Below are positions 1 through 8,068 of a stretch of 46,894 bases of DNA, piece after piece. The translations under genes were made by a program, and so were the position numbers. Numbering within the stretch: the first letter of the stretch is position 1; each line of letters begins with the position of its first letter. Source of the stretch: Dysgonomonas sp. 520. GTDB lineage: Bacteria > Bacteroidota > Bacteroidia > Bacteroidales > Dysgonomonadaceae. The stretch lies in the NCBI RefSeq assembly GCF_010501095.1, contig NZ_QVMP01000025.1:1-46894 (forward strand), in the 5' to 3' direction. Under the pieces are notes generated by a model. That model worked only from the letters and a program-made list of their open reading frames with translations. It did no database searches and was not told the origin of the DNA.

Positions 1-44
1 CAAAAGTAATGGATTGGCCTTTTTTATTAGAAAATTTTAAGTAG

Positions 45-452
45 CAACTTAAATTAATTATTACTTATATCGTTCATAGATGTTTGACTAATCAGGAAGT
101 CTTAAAGCCAGATATTCTCAGTATAGCCAATGAATATGATTCCCGTATTATTGAGTATGTAGAATTAGCATATCAAAACAATATTGACACTCTGGCTCTG
201 GACGAACAAGGCAAAATCGGCTATACACTCAAAACCATGAGCGCAGCCTTGTGGGCATACAACTATTCTTCTGATTTTTATTCGGCATTACGCGCTGTTA
301 TCGAACAAGGAGGTGATGCCGATACGAATGGCGCTGTGACCGGAGCATTATTAGGACTGAAATTTGGGTTCAACTCTATCCCCACACATCTAGTTGAGAA
401 TCTGGTTGGTAAAGATACTTTAGCCGATAAAGCAAACGCTTTTCTAGTTTAA
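45..452 (+). pseudogene. ADP-ribosylglycohydrolase, 3' remnant
   Basis: The reading frame is open from just after an in-frame TAG at 42-44 and encodes about 135 residues matching only the C-terminal half of the DraG/ADP-ribosylglycohydrolase family. The family's metal-binding signature GGDADTNGAVTGALLG is intact, as is the helical stretch KIGYTLKTMSAALWAY. Full-length members have about 260-350 residues with an N-terminal GDxxG and TDDT/SDDS metal motif; neither is present here. No ATG lies in frame near the start: the only usable initiator is a TTG at 84, and homology seems to extend upstream of it (ITYIVHRCL). I infer a gene broken at its 5' end, by deletion or insertion, that no longer makes an active hydrolase. 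The alternative is a frameshift, with the 5' half in another frame outside the window. Confidence 0.7.
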
Positions 453-484
453 CATTCTTTTTCCGTTATAACCATCCTTATGGA

Positions 485-527
485 AAAATAAAACTCCAAA
501 AGCAAATAACTTTTGGAGTTTTATTTT
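485..527. terminator. Bidirectional intrinsic terminator
   Basis: A perfect 18-base inverted repeat (core ACTCCAAAAG / CTTTTGGAGT) with a 7-base loop is flanked by A-rich and T-rich ends on both strands. It sits between the converging ADP-ribosylglycohydrolase remnant and galM and can serve both. Confidence 0.85.
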
Positions 528-538
528 CTAAATGACTC

Positions 539-1690
539 TTATTTCGTAGAAAACTTATAAATACATGTTTGAGTATAAGTTTCTCCCGGTTTCAATAAGG
601 TAGATGGGAATTGAGGTTGATTGGGTGTATCAGGGTATTTTTGGGTTTCCAAAGCTACTGCTTCCCTGTAATTATACGTTTTACCATATTTTCCTACAAC
701 TTTTCCATCAAGGAAATTGCCGCTATAAAACTGTAAACCTGGTTGATCTGTGAATATTTCCATAAAACGCCCACTTGTCGGCTCGTAAAGACTGGCGATA
801 AGTTCAACGTCTTTTTCTGACTTTCTGTCTACTACCCAGTTATGATCATATCCCATTCCATTTTTCAACTGAGCGTTATCCACATCAATTCTATCTCCAA
901 TAGCTGTTGGCTCACGAAAATCGAAAGGAGTTCCCTCAACAGGCGCAATCTCTCCCGTTGGGATCAATACGCTGTCAACAGGAGTAGTGCCACTTGCATT
1001 GATCGTTAGCAAATGATCTGTGATAGTTCCGTTTCCAGCACCTTTCAGGTTGAACAATGAATGGTGAGACAAATTGATATGCGTCGCCTTATCTGTTGTT
1101 GCTTCATAAGTAATCTTAAATTCATTTTCAGGAGTCAGGGTGTAAACCATTTTCACTGTAACTGCTCCCGGAAAACCCTCTTCTCCGTCCGGCGAAACAT
1201 AAGACAATGCGATCGAGTTTTTATCAACGTTATCCACATTCCATACTTTCATGTCGAATCCGTCCGGACCTCCGTGAAGAGTTTGCCCATTGTCGTTTTG
1301 AGGCAGTTGGTATTCTTTTCCATCAATCGTAAAACGGCCTTTAGCTATACGGTTTGCGAAACGACCAACCACCGGGCCGAAAAAGCGGTTCCCATTGTGA
1401 TTTATGTACTTATCAATATTATCTTGTCCCAGAACAATATCTTCGTATTTTCCGTCCTTATCCGGTATCCACAAAGAAATTACATGCCCTCCGAAATTAG
1501 AAACCTGCATGGTTATGCCATTTCCCGATTCAAGGGTGTATAGCTTAACTTCTTTCCCCCCTACTGTTGTACTAAATGCCGAATCGGACATTAATGTGAT
1601 TTCGCCACTCCCTTGCGACGAATCTTTTTGCTTACTGCCTCCACAAGAGAACAAACAAAGTGCCAAAGCGAAATATAAAACCTTTTTCAT
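539..1690 (-). CDS. galM: Aldose 1-epimerase (mutarotase), lipoprotein
   Basis: Interconverts alpha and beta anomers of aldoses, feeding the sugar pathway. I chose the ATG at 1690 over the longer frame because it gives a clean lipoprotein signal: MKKVLYFALALCLFSCGGS with lipobox LFSC and Cys16, so the mature protein is probably anchored in the periplasm or outer membrane. The 383-residue product carries the GalM motifs in order: NRIAKGRF (113-120), LHGGPDGFD with His139, NLSHHSLFNL with probable catalytic His210, YDHNW at 281, and ALETQKYPD with probable catalytic base Glu348. It is the last gene of the arabinose operon, 135 bases after the symporter. A mutarotase fits uptake and isomerisation of L-arabinose, although substrate specificity cannot be read from the sequence. 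Confidence 0.93.
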   Translation of the reverse strand: MKKVLYFALALCLFSCGGSKQKDSSQGSGEITLMSDSAFSTTVGGKEVKLYTLESGNGITMQVSNFGGHVISLWIPDKDGKYEDIVLGQDNIDKYINHNGNRFFGPVVGRFANRIAKGRFTIDGKEYQLPQNDNGQTLHGGPDGFDMKVWNVDNVDKNSIALSYVSPDGEEGFPGAVTVKMVYTLTPENEFKITYEATTDKATHINLSHHSLFNLKGAGNGTITDHLLTINASGTTPVDSVLIPTGEIAPVEGTPFDFREPTAIGDRIDVDNAQLKNGMGYDHNWVVDRKSEKDVELIASLYEPTSGRFMEIFTDQPGLQFYSGNFLDGKVVGKYGKTYNYREAVALETQKYPDTPNQPQFPSTLLKPGETYTQTCIYKFSTK

Positions 1691-1709
1691 AAATATTTTT
1701 TTAACAAAA

Positions 1710-1756
1710 ATTCCCACCGTGAAGATAATCAAAAAAAGAATAATCACGGTGAGAAT
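1710..1756 (-). terminator. Large-loop hairpin in symporter-galM spacer
   Basis: On the minus strand ATTCTCACCGTGA pairs with TCACGGTGGGAAT (13 bases, one wobble) around a 21-base T-rich loop and is followed by TTTTTG. It lies between the symporter stop and the galM start. It could terminate part of the transcripts, making galM less expressed, or act as an mRNA processing or stability element. Confidence 0.55.
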
Positions 1757-1825
1757 TTTAAACATAATAATCAAAACTAACGTGCAAATATTTTTATTAC
1801 TTTGGTAAGTAAATAACCTTAGTTT

Positions 1826-3571
1826 CTACCAAAAATACCAATAGAACAAAGCACAACAAGCAACAACTCCGAGCGATGCAATAACATCCCACTTGTTCCA
1901 GCTTTTCCAGATTTGTTTTTTGTAGTCGCTTGTGAAAGTAATGGCATCTATCTGCTGAGCAGTTGGTTTTGCAGTGAAGAATGACACCACAATCATTAGC
2001 ACAACGATGAAGACAAGCAGCCAGATCTCAAAAATCAGCCAGTTTGTTTGCCAGAACCAAGTTGTACTTTCCCAGAACCAGCCTGTCATATCAGCTTTTC
2101 CTGTATCGGTAAAGATATTTGTAAGCAAACGTACCATACCCAGAATGAAGCCGACTATCATACCCACTTCTCCGGCCTTGGGTGTAATTCTTTTCGAGAA
2201 TATTCCGAGTGCGAATACGGCAACCATTGCAGGAGCAAGCAGCGATTGAATACCTTGCAGATAGTCGTAAAGACTACCCAGACTCATCATCACGGGTATC
2301 CAGATAATACCAAGCACTACTACCACAACCGTTGCAATACGGCCTACCAAAACGTAATTGGCTTCACTCTTATTTTTGAACTTAGGTTTATAGAAGTCTT
2401 CCGTAAACAGCGTAGCGCATGAGTTAAAGAATGCCGCCAAAGATGCAACCAATGCCGATATGAAACCAATGGTAACAATTCCTTTTACACCGGCCGGCAA
2501 CACAAATTTAACCATCGAACCGAAGGCCGTATCAGGGTCTTCCAATGTGAAACCGCTCTCTGGTCGTGCCGCCAAGGCAGCCGCCACCATACCCGGTATC
2601 AAGAACATAAACACAGGTAACAGTTTGAAATAACCGGCAGCGATAGAACCTCTGCGGGCACGTTTCATCACCACTTCGTTAGACTCACCTTTGCGTTGTC
2701 CAAGCACACGTTGAACGATGTGCTGGTCGGTACACCAATACCAGAAACCGATAATTGACGCTCCAATGAATACCCAAAAACCGGGATAGTCGTCATACAT
2801 CGGGTCTCCTGTTTCGAAGTGGAACATATGGTTTGTGCCATACGCAACCCCGTCGGTTCCTACGTTCAGTGTTTTAGAATGTTCTATCATTGCAGTCCAA
2901 CCCTCAACAATGCTGCCTCCTCCAAGTGCCGATAATCCTAAGAAAAGCACAAGGAATGAGCCAAGAATAAGTATAGGAGTCTGGATTGCCGACAGCGTCA
3001 TCACGCCTTTCATTCCTCCCAAAACAGTAAAGATACCAGTCAAGACTATCAAGCCGATTGCTCCGTACCAGAATGGTAAGCCAAGAAGACTTTGCATGAA
3101 GATACCTCCGGTAAACGCTGTTACGCTGACTTTAGTTAATACATATGCAATAAGGGTAATGATAGACAACCACGAACCCGTTGCAGGTGTGTAACGAGTC
3201 TTAAGGAAATCGGGCATCGTGATGATTTTACCCATCTTATTGTTCATCAGTTGATAGAACGGAACAAATAGCCATCCCAAGATAAGTATCATCCAACCTT
3301 GCATCTCCCAGTGTGCCATACCCACACCCGATTTTGCTCCTGTTCCGGCAAGACCTACAAGGTGTTCCGAACCAATGTTCGCCGCAAAAATAGCTGCTCC
3401 GATAATGTACCAAGGCTCACCTTTACCAAACAGGTAGTCTTCGCTGTTGGCTCCTTGCTGCAAACGTTTGTCTTTTTGTACCGAACGCCAAACAGCCCAC
3501 GTTACCGCCAATATCCCGACTCCGAGAATCAGCCAGTCGAGCCATATAAATTCATGTGAATTCCAATTCAT
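1826..3571 (-). CDS. Sodium:solute symporter (SSS family), likely arabinose importer
   Basis: A 581-residue inner-membrane protein with about 14 hydrophobic segments, the usual length and topology of sodium/sugar cotransporters of the SglT type. Family features are visible: the unwound first core helix region FAANIGSEHLVGLAGTG near residues 62-78, GWLFVPFYQ, the GGMKGVMTLSAIQT segment near 190, and WYWCTDQHIVQRVLG near 280 as in Vibrio SglT. It lies downstream of araB and upstream of galM, so L-arabinose (or a related pentose) imported with sodium is the likely substrate; this is inferred from context. The 229-base gap to araB is filled by repeat DNA, so the gene may have partly separate transcription. 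Confidence 0.9.
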   Translation of the reverse strand: MNWNSHEFIWLDWLILGVGILAVTWAVWRSVQKDKRLQQGANSEDYLFGKGEPWYIIGAAIFAANIGSEHLVGLAGTGAKSGVGMAHWEMQGWMILILGWLFVPFYQLMNNKMGKIITMPDFLKTRYTPATGSWLSIITLIAYVLTKVSVTAFTGGIFMQSLLGLPFWYGAIGLIVLTGIFTVLGGMKGVMTLSAIQTPILILGSFLVLFLGLSALGGGSIVEGWTAMIEHSKTLNVGTDGVAYGTNHMFHFETGDPMYDDYPGFWVFIGASIIGFWYWCTDQHIVQRVLGQRKGESNEVVMKRARRGSIAAGYFKLLPVFMFLIPGMVAAALAARPESGFTLEDPDTAFGSMVKFVLPAGVKGIVTIGFISALVASLAAFFNSCATLFTEDFYKPKFKNKSEANYVLVGRIATVVVVVLGIIWIPVMMSLGSLYDYLQGIQSLLAPAMVAVFALGIFSKRITPKAGEVGMIVGFILGMVRLLTNIFTDTGKADMTGWFWESTTWFWQTNWLIFEIWLLVFIVVLMIVVSFFTAKPTAQQIDAITFTSDYKKQIWKSWNKWDVIASLGVVACCALFYWYFW

Positions 3572-3583
3572 TGTTTTTATAAT

Positions 3584-3800
3584 TAAAAGTGAAAAGTGAA
3601 AAGTGAAAAATATGAGAAGTGGAAGAACTGTATCAAAAGTCTTTTAGTCTGTCATCCCGAGCTTGCCGAAGAATCTGTTTTGTCTGATTATTACAATTTT
3701 CAGGTTCTTCATTACATTCAGAATGACTGTATATTTACTTTAGATTAGCCTTTTTCCTCGCTTCACAATAATTTTTCATTCTTCATTTTTAGTTTTTCAT
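3584..3800. repeat. MITE-like composite inverted repeat in the ara operon
   Basis: The araB-symporter spacer is almost wholly repeat. The outer arms are imperfect inverted repeats: three tandem AAAAGTG units followed by GAAAAAT (3584-3628), and on the other side AATGAAAAATTATTGTGAAG read on the minus strand (3755-3800). Inside lies one copy of the GTCATCCCGA...TCAGAATGAC repeat (3651-3727). No coding potential is seen. Confidence 0.6.
3651..3727. repeat. GTCAT...ATGAC palindromic intergenic repeat, copy 1
   Basis: Begins GTCATCCCGA and ends TCAGAATGAC; the two ends are imperfect inverted repeats of about 27 bases (GAAGAATCTG against CAGGTTCTTC). Related copies are at 21888 and 38067. Confidence 0.8.
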
Positions 3801-5468
3801 TTAGTTAAATAATTCCGTTTCGGTAAATTTACCTAATTTTTGATATTTTTCGTATATCTTCATATAAACTTTGTGTTTTTCTTCATCCGGTTTATATTCT
3901 TGTGCAAATCCTTGTCCCATTGCTTTTTGAGCAGCTTCGATATTCGGATGAACACCCGCAGCAACAGAAGCAAACATTGCTGCCCCGAAAGCACATGCCT
4001 GTTCCGATTTCGCAACCTTAATAGGCATACCCAACACATCGGCGAGGGTTTGCATCACCAAAGGAGATTTCAACGAAATACCGCCGATACCGATCACGCT
4101 ATCTATTTCAATACCATTCTCGATGAAACGGTCGATAATAGCTTTCGACCCAAAGGCTGTTGCTTCTACCAATGCTTTGAAGATCAACGGAGCTGAACTG
4201 CCCAAATTCAAACCTGTTATAGTTCCCTTAACCAATTGGTTAGCATCCGGCGTGCGGCGTCCGTTCATCCAGTCTATTGCCATAACAGAACTTTCCGATA
4301 CGGGTATTTTTGCTGCTTCGATTGACAACTCAGGAATCATTTTATCCAAAGTTTCTTCTATCAGCTTATCTTTTGTCTCTTGATCTATCAGACTTGAATT
4401 TTTCAGGATATTCTCGAAAGGCCATGCCAATACCGATTTGAACCACGCATAGATATCGCCGAATCCGGATTGCCCTGCTTCAAGTCCAATCATTCCCGGA
4501 ATAACCGAGCCGTCTACTTGTCCGCAAATACCCGGAATCAGTTTGCCGTGCATCTTATCGTAAGGAACCACCATAATGTCGCATGTAGATGTACCAATTA
4601 CACGAACAAAGGCCTTAGGTGTTATTTCAGCACCTACTGCACCCATGTGGCAATCGAAAGCCCCTACTCCAACAGCTACATTTGTGGTCAAACCAAGTCG
4701 GTTTGCCCATTCAGGAGTCAGGTTGCCTACTTTCACTTCGCTGGTGTATGTTTCATGGAACAAGTTATCCCTGAGACCTTTCAGTTCGGGTGCAACTTCC
4801 ACTAAAAAGTCTTCTGTTGGCAATCCGTCCCATTCTCTCAGCCACATAGCTTTATGTCCTGCTGCACAACGGCTGCGAATGATATCCGCAGGTTTTGTTG
4901 TTCCTGTTATCAATGCAGGCATCCAATCGCAATGCTCGATCCAGCTGTATGAGTCTTCTCTGATAGAGACATCTTCTTTCAAAACATGAGCCATTTTTGC
5001 CCATACCCATTCGCTGGAATAGATACCTCCTTCATAAGCCGTATAATCGATAGGCCAACGTTTTGCTATTTCATTTATTTTTGCCGCTTCATTTATTGCC
5101 GTATGGTCTTTCCACAGAACGAACATGGCATTCGGGTTTTCCGCAAATTCGGGGCGAAGTGCCAACACTTGTCCTTCTTTATCGATCAATGCGGGTGTAG
5201 ATCCTGTGGTATCGAACGACATTCCTACCACTTGTTCGGCTGTTCCTGCGGGAGATTTACTTAAGGCTTCTTTAATTGATTCTTCAAGAGCTTCCACATA
5301 ATCGAGCGGATGTTGACGGTACTGGTTTTTCGAAGGATCGCAATACATCCCCTTCATCCAGCGTTTATAGTATTTTACGGAAGAGGCTACCTCTTGTCCT
5401 GTTCCTGCTTCAATGATTACCGCCCGGCACGAGTCTGAACCGTAATCCAATCCTATTACATATTTCAT
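3801..5468 (-). CDS. araB: Ribulokinase
   Basis: Phosphorylates L-ribulose to L-ribulose 5-phosphate with ATP in the cytoplasm, the second step of arabinose breakdown. The 555-residue product is a full-length FGGY-family kinase, starting MKYVIGLDYGSDSCRAV, the typical phosphate-binding opening of ribulokinases. It continues with MSFDTTGSTPALID, GVGAFDCHMGAVGAE and IGTSTCDIM in the middle. The C-terminal ATPase-fold half has ALVEATAFGSKAIIDRF and IGIGGISLKSPLVMQTLADVLG. Placement directly after araA supports ribulokinase over other FGGY sugar kinases. An 87-base spacer containing a hairpin separates it from araA. Confidence 0.95.
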   Translation of the reverse strand: MKYVIGLDYGSDSCRAVIIEAGTGQEVASSVKYYKRWMKGMYCDPSKNQYRQHPLDYVEALEESIKEALSKSPAGTAEQVVGMSFDTTGSTPALIDKEGQVLALRPEFAENPNAMFVLWKDHTAINEAAKINEIAKRWPIDYTAYEGGIYSSEWVWAKMAHVLKEDVSIREDSYSWIEHCDWMPALITGTTKPADIIRSRCAAGHKAMWLREWDGLPTEDFLVEVAPELKGLRDNLFHETYTSEVKVGNLTPEWANRLGLTTNVAVGVGAFDCHMGAVGAEITPKAFVRVIGTSTCDIMVVPYDKMHGKLIPGICGQVDGSVIPGMIGLEAGQSGFGDIYAWFKSVLAWPFENILKNSSLIDQETKDKLIEETLDKMIPELSIEAAKIPVSESSVMAIDWMNGRRTPDANQLVKGTITGLNLGSSAPLIFKALVEATAFGSKAIIDRFIENGIEIDSVIGIGGISLKSPLVMQTLADVLGMPIKVAKSEQACAFGAAMFASVAAGVHPNIEAAQKAMGQGFAQEYKPDEEKHKVYMKIYEKYQKLGKFTETELFN

Positions 5469-5497
5469 GATATTCTAATTTGCAAATGTGTTAACAA

Positions 5498-5539
5498 GCC
5501 AATATGCCAATGTTTTTATAGTATCATTGGCACATCGGC
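5498..5539. repeat. Inverted repeat in araA-araB spacer
   Basis: GCCAATATGCCAATG (5498-5512) faces CATTGGCACATCGGC (5525-5539) across 12 bases, 13 of 15 positions complementary. Closely similar arms occur in the araD-araA spacer, so this is a repeat family rather than a chance hairpin. It may shape mRNA processing between cistrons. Confidence 0.7.
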
Positions 5540-5555
5540 GTATTAGCTGGTTGTC

Positions 5556-7055
5556 TTATTTTAATGCTTTATTCAGCATATAATATACTTCGTTTACTTT
5601 CAGCTCGAACTTGAATTTGTCGATGGTTGTGTTTTCGTCTATTACGATAGCTTCTATTCCTGCTATTTCGGCATAGTCTTGCCAGTATTCAACAGTCAAG
5701 TCATAAGAAAATGCCGAGTGATGTGTTCCCCCTGCAAGAATCCAAGCGCCTGCACCTACTTCAAAGTTAGGGCGTGGAATCCAAAGAGCCGAAGCAACAG
5801 GCAATTTTGGAAGAGCTTTACTCTTAATACAGTCTACCTTATTCACAATCAGGCGGAAACGGTTACCCATATCCACAATAGTTGAAGCAACACCTTCTCC
5901 TTCTTTTGATGTAAACACCAAACGTGCAGGATCTGCTTTTCCTCCGATGCCTAGCGGATGAACTTCCAATCTTGGTTTGTCTTGAGCAATCATCGGAGAC
6001 ACTTCCAACATGTGCGATTGAAGGATGGCACTGTTTTCACCGTCAAAATTCAATGTATAATCTTCAAGGAATGAGCAACCTTTAGGCAAGCCTTGTCCCA
6101 TTACCCACATAGTACGGCAAAGAGCTGCTGTTTTCCAGTCGCCTTCCGCACCAAATCCGTAACCTTCTGCCATTAAGCGTTGACAAGCCAATCCCGGAAG
6201 TTGATCAATACCATCAAGATTGTCGAAGTGTGTTGTGAATGCTTTTGCACCCGTTTCTTTCAACAAACGACGAAGAGCAACTTCGATACGCGCGGCTTTT
6301 ACCACTTGCTCGTATTCGTGCGAGCCTTCTTTGATGGCACTGCAATCGTATTCTTTTTTGTATGTATCAAGTAATGCGTCGATTTCAGCATCGGTTACAT
6401 CGTTTTGATAATCTCTTAAGGTTGCAATATTATAAAAATCGACGTGATAACCTAAACGCATTTCAGCTTCTACTTTATCTCCGTCCGTAACGGCAACATT
6501 GTTCATCTGGTCGCCTAAGCGGATAAGCAACATATCCTGAGCATCAGCCCAACCGGCACAAACTCGTTGCCATACTGCGATTTTCTTCTGAGCTTTTTCG
6601 TCTTGCCAATGTCCTACAACAACCTTGCAAGGTCTGCGCAAACGTGCTACGATGTGCCCGAATTCACGGTCGCCGTGAGCCGATTGGTTCAGGTTCATAA
6701 AGTCCATATCCATAGTATCCCAAGGTATTTCCTTATTGAACTGTGTATGGAAATGAAGCAACGGTTTTTTCAATTCCTGCAATCCGTGAATCCACATCTT
6801 TGCAGGTGAGAATGTGTGCATCCAAGTCATAACACCGATACACTTGTCGTCATTGTTTGCAGCTTTGAAAGTTGCTGTAACTTCTTTTGCCGAATTAACT
6901 GTTCCTTTGTAAACTACTTTCACAGGTAGATTGCCCGAATCGTTCAAGCCTTTTACCATTTCGTTTGAGTGTGCATCTACTGCTACTACTGCATCACCTC
7001 CGTAAAGCAATTGTGCTCCGGTTACAAACCATACTTCTAAATCTTTGAAATTCAT
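5556..7055 (-). CDS. araA: L-arabinose isomerase
   Basis: Converts L-arabinose to L-ribulose in the cytoplasm using Mn2+. At 499 residues it matches the length of the Escherichia coli enzyme. Metal and catalytic residues are identifiable by motif: Glu304 in GAEGDWKTAALCR, Glu331 in FLEDYTLNF, His348 in QSHMLEVSP and His445/446 in AGGTHHSAFS. The N-terminal Rossmann-like part opens EVWFVTGAQLLYGG and includes GVMTWMHTFSPAKMWI. It lies between araD and araB, with hairpin-bearing spacers on both sides. Confidence 0.98.
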   Translation of the reverse strand: MNFKDLEVWFVTGAQLLYGGDAVVAVDAHSNEMVKGLNDSGNLPVKVVYKGTVNSAKEVTATFKAANNDDKCIGVMTWMHTFSPAKMWIHGLQELKKPLLHFHTQFNKEIPWDTMDMDFMNLNQSAHGDREFGHIVARLRRPCKVVVGHWQDEKAQKKIAVWQRVCAGWADAQDMLLIRLGDQMNNVAVTDGDKVEAEMRLGYHVDFYNIATLRDYQNDVTDAEIDALLDTYKKEYDCSAIKEGSHEYEQVVKAARIEVALRRLLKETGAKAFTTHFDNLDGIDQLPGLACQRLMAEGYGFGAEGDWKTAALCRTMWVMGQGLPKGCSFLEDYTLNFDGENSAILQSHMLEVSPMIAQDKPRLEVHPLGIGGKADPARLVFTSKEGEGVASTIVDMGNRFRLIVNKVDCIKSKALPKLPVASALWIPRPNFEVGAGAWILAGGTHHSAFSYDLTVEYWQDYAEIAGIEAIVIDENTTIDKFKFELKVNEVYYMLNKALK

Positions 7056-7113
7056 GATCTTTATATTTTTAATTAGTTAATTAATTTGATAATATATTTA
7101 AAGCGATGATATG

Positions 7114-7177
7114 CTAATGTGCCAATAACTAATTTGCCTAATAAATTAATTTTCAAATTGGCTCATTGGCATATTAG
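7114..7177. repeat. Inverted repeat in araD-araA spacer
   Basis: CTAATGTGCCAAT (7114-7126) is matched by ATTGGCATATTAG (7165-7177), 12 of 13 positions complementary. The arms share the TGCCAAT core with the araA-araB spacer repeat. Confidence 0.7.
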
Positions 7178-7187
7178 TTTATTAGTT

Positions 7188-7871
7188 TCATTGCCCATAA
7201 TAAGCTCCCGGTCCGTGTTTGCGGAAGAAATGCTTTTTAATCAGGTCTTCATTCATTTTCAATTGTGGATTGATATTGTACGAAATGAATGCCATCTTTG
7301 CAACTTGCTCCATAACTACGGCATTATGAACGGCATCGTGCGCATTCTTTCCCCACGAAAACGGTCCGTGATTGTTCACCAATACTCCGGGAGTGAAGTC
7401 CGGATTCAGTTCTTTGAAACGTTCTACAATTACATTTCCTGTTTCCAATTCGTATTGACCTTCAATTTCACCTGCAAACATCTGACGGGTACAGGGAATA
7501 GCATCCTTGAAGTAGTCGGCGTGAGTTGTGCCGATATTCGGAATATCGCATCCTGCCTGAGCCCATGCTGTTGCATAGGTTGAATGTGTGTGAACAATTC
7601 CTCCGATATTCGGGAAAGCTTTATATAATACTAAATGAGTAGCTGTGTCGGACGAAGGTTTTAATTTCCCTTCAACTATATTTCCGTCCAAATCCAACAC
7701 AACCATATCTTCGGCTTTCATAAGGTCGTACGATACACCCGAAGGCTTGATCACAACCAAACCTTTCTCTCTGTCTATTGCACTGACATTGCCCCAGGTA
7801 AATATAACCAATCCGTGCTTCACCAAATCGATATTGGCATCAAACACTTCCTTTTTTAGTGACTCTAACAT
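7188..7871 (-). CDS. araD: L-ribulose-5-phosphate 4-epimerase
   Basis: Converts L-ribulose 5-phosphate to D-xylulose 5-phosphate, which enters the pentose phosphate pathway. The 227-residue product belongs to the class II aldolase/epimerase fold. By comparison with the E. coli enzyme the key residues are present: Asp75 in SSDTATH, zinc ligands His94 and His96 in [10 protein letters not shown], Asp119 in THADY, His168 in [10 protein letters not shown], and a terminal Tyr (224 or 225) in GAYYGQ. GNVSAID and IKPSGVSYD form the phosphate-binding part. It is the first gene of the operon, directly downstream of the half-site cluster that probably controls it. Confidence 0.97.
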   Translation of the reverse strand: MLESLKKEVFDANIDLVKHGLVIFTWGNVSAIDREKGLVVIKPSGVSYDLMKAEDMVVLDLDGNIVEGKLKPSSDTATHLVLYKAFPNIGGIVHTHSTYATAWAQAGCDIPNIGTTHADYFKDAIPCTRQMFAGEIEGQYELETGNVIVERFKELNPDFTPGVLVNNHGPFSWGKNAHDAVHNAVVMEQVAKMAFISYNINPQLKMNEDLIKKHFFRKHGPGAYYGQ

Positions 7872-7907
7872 ACTGATTATTAACTTTGAGAGTTATAAAT
7901 AAATTAT

Positions 7908-7970
7908 AAGTGTAAAACAAACACTAATTACAGTGTACAATATTAAGAATAAGTGTTTAATTATACACTT
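7908..7970 (-). promoter_or_regulatory. Putative AraR operator cluster upstream of araD
   Basis: A near-perfect 20-base palindrome, AAGTGTTTAATTATACACTT (7951-7970, 18 of 20 symmetric), lies about 80 bases upstream of the araD start. Further AGTGT or ACACT half-sites occur at 7909-7913, 7921-7925 and 7932-7936, forming shorter inverted pairs. Two-fold symmetry suits a dimeric repressor such as AraR. That AraR binds here is inference; a core -7 box is not obvious. Confidence 0.6.
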
Positions 7971-7997
7971 AAAAATAATGTGTTATGCAACATAATT

Positions 7998-8041
7998 CAA
8001 AAAAAATAAAAACAGCCGATATAAATGTTTTATACCGACTG
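7998..8041 (-). terminator. Intrinsic terminator after the PCMD gene
   Basis: On the minus strand CAGTCGGTATAA pairs with TTATATCGGCTG using G-U wobbles and is followed by a long T-rich run (TTTTTATTTTTTTT). It separates the envelope group from the arabinose operon. Confidence 0.8.
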
Positions 8042-8068
8042 CCCTTATATAATAATCCGAACTACTGT

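Noticed and set aside
1-41. Short in-frame peptide end (VMDWPFLLENFK) before the ADP-ribosylglycohydrolase remnant
   Set aside because: It may be the tail of a gene to the left, but 13 residues are too few to identify or to claim as part of the same gene.
1691-1774. Longer start of galM adding 28 hydrophobic residues
   Set aside because: The extension would place the lipoprotein signal and lipobox internally; it overlaps the spacer hairpin and has no homology value.
3584-3628. CRISPR-like or tandem repeat array (AAAAGTG units)
   Set aside because: Only three 7-base units without spacers; better explained as one arm of the composite inverted repeat.
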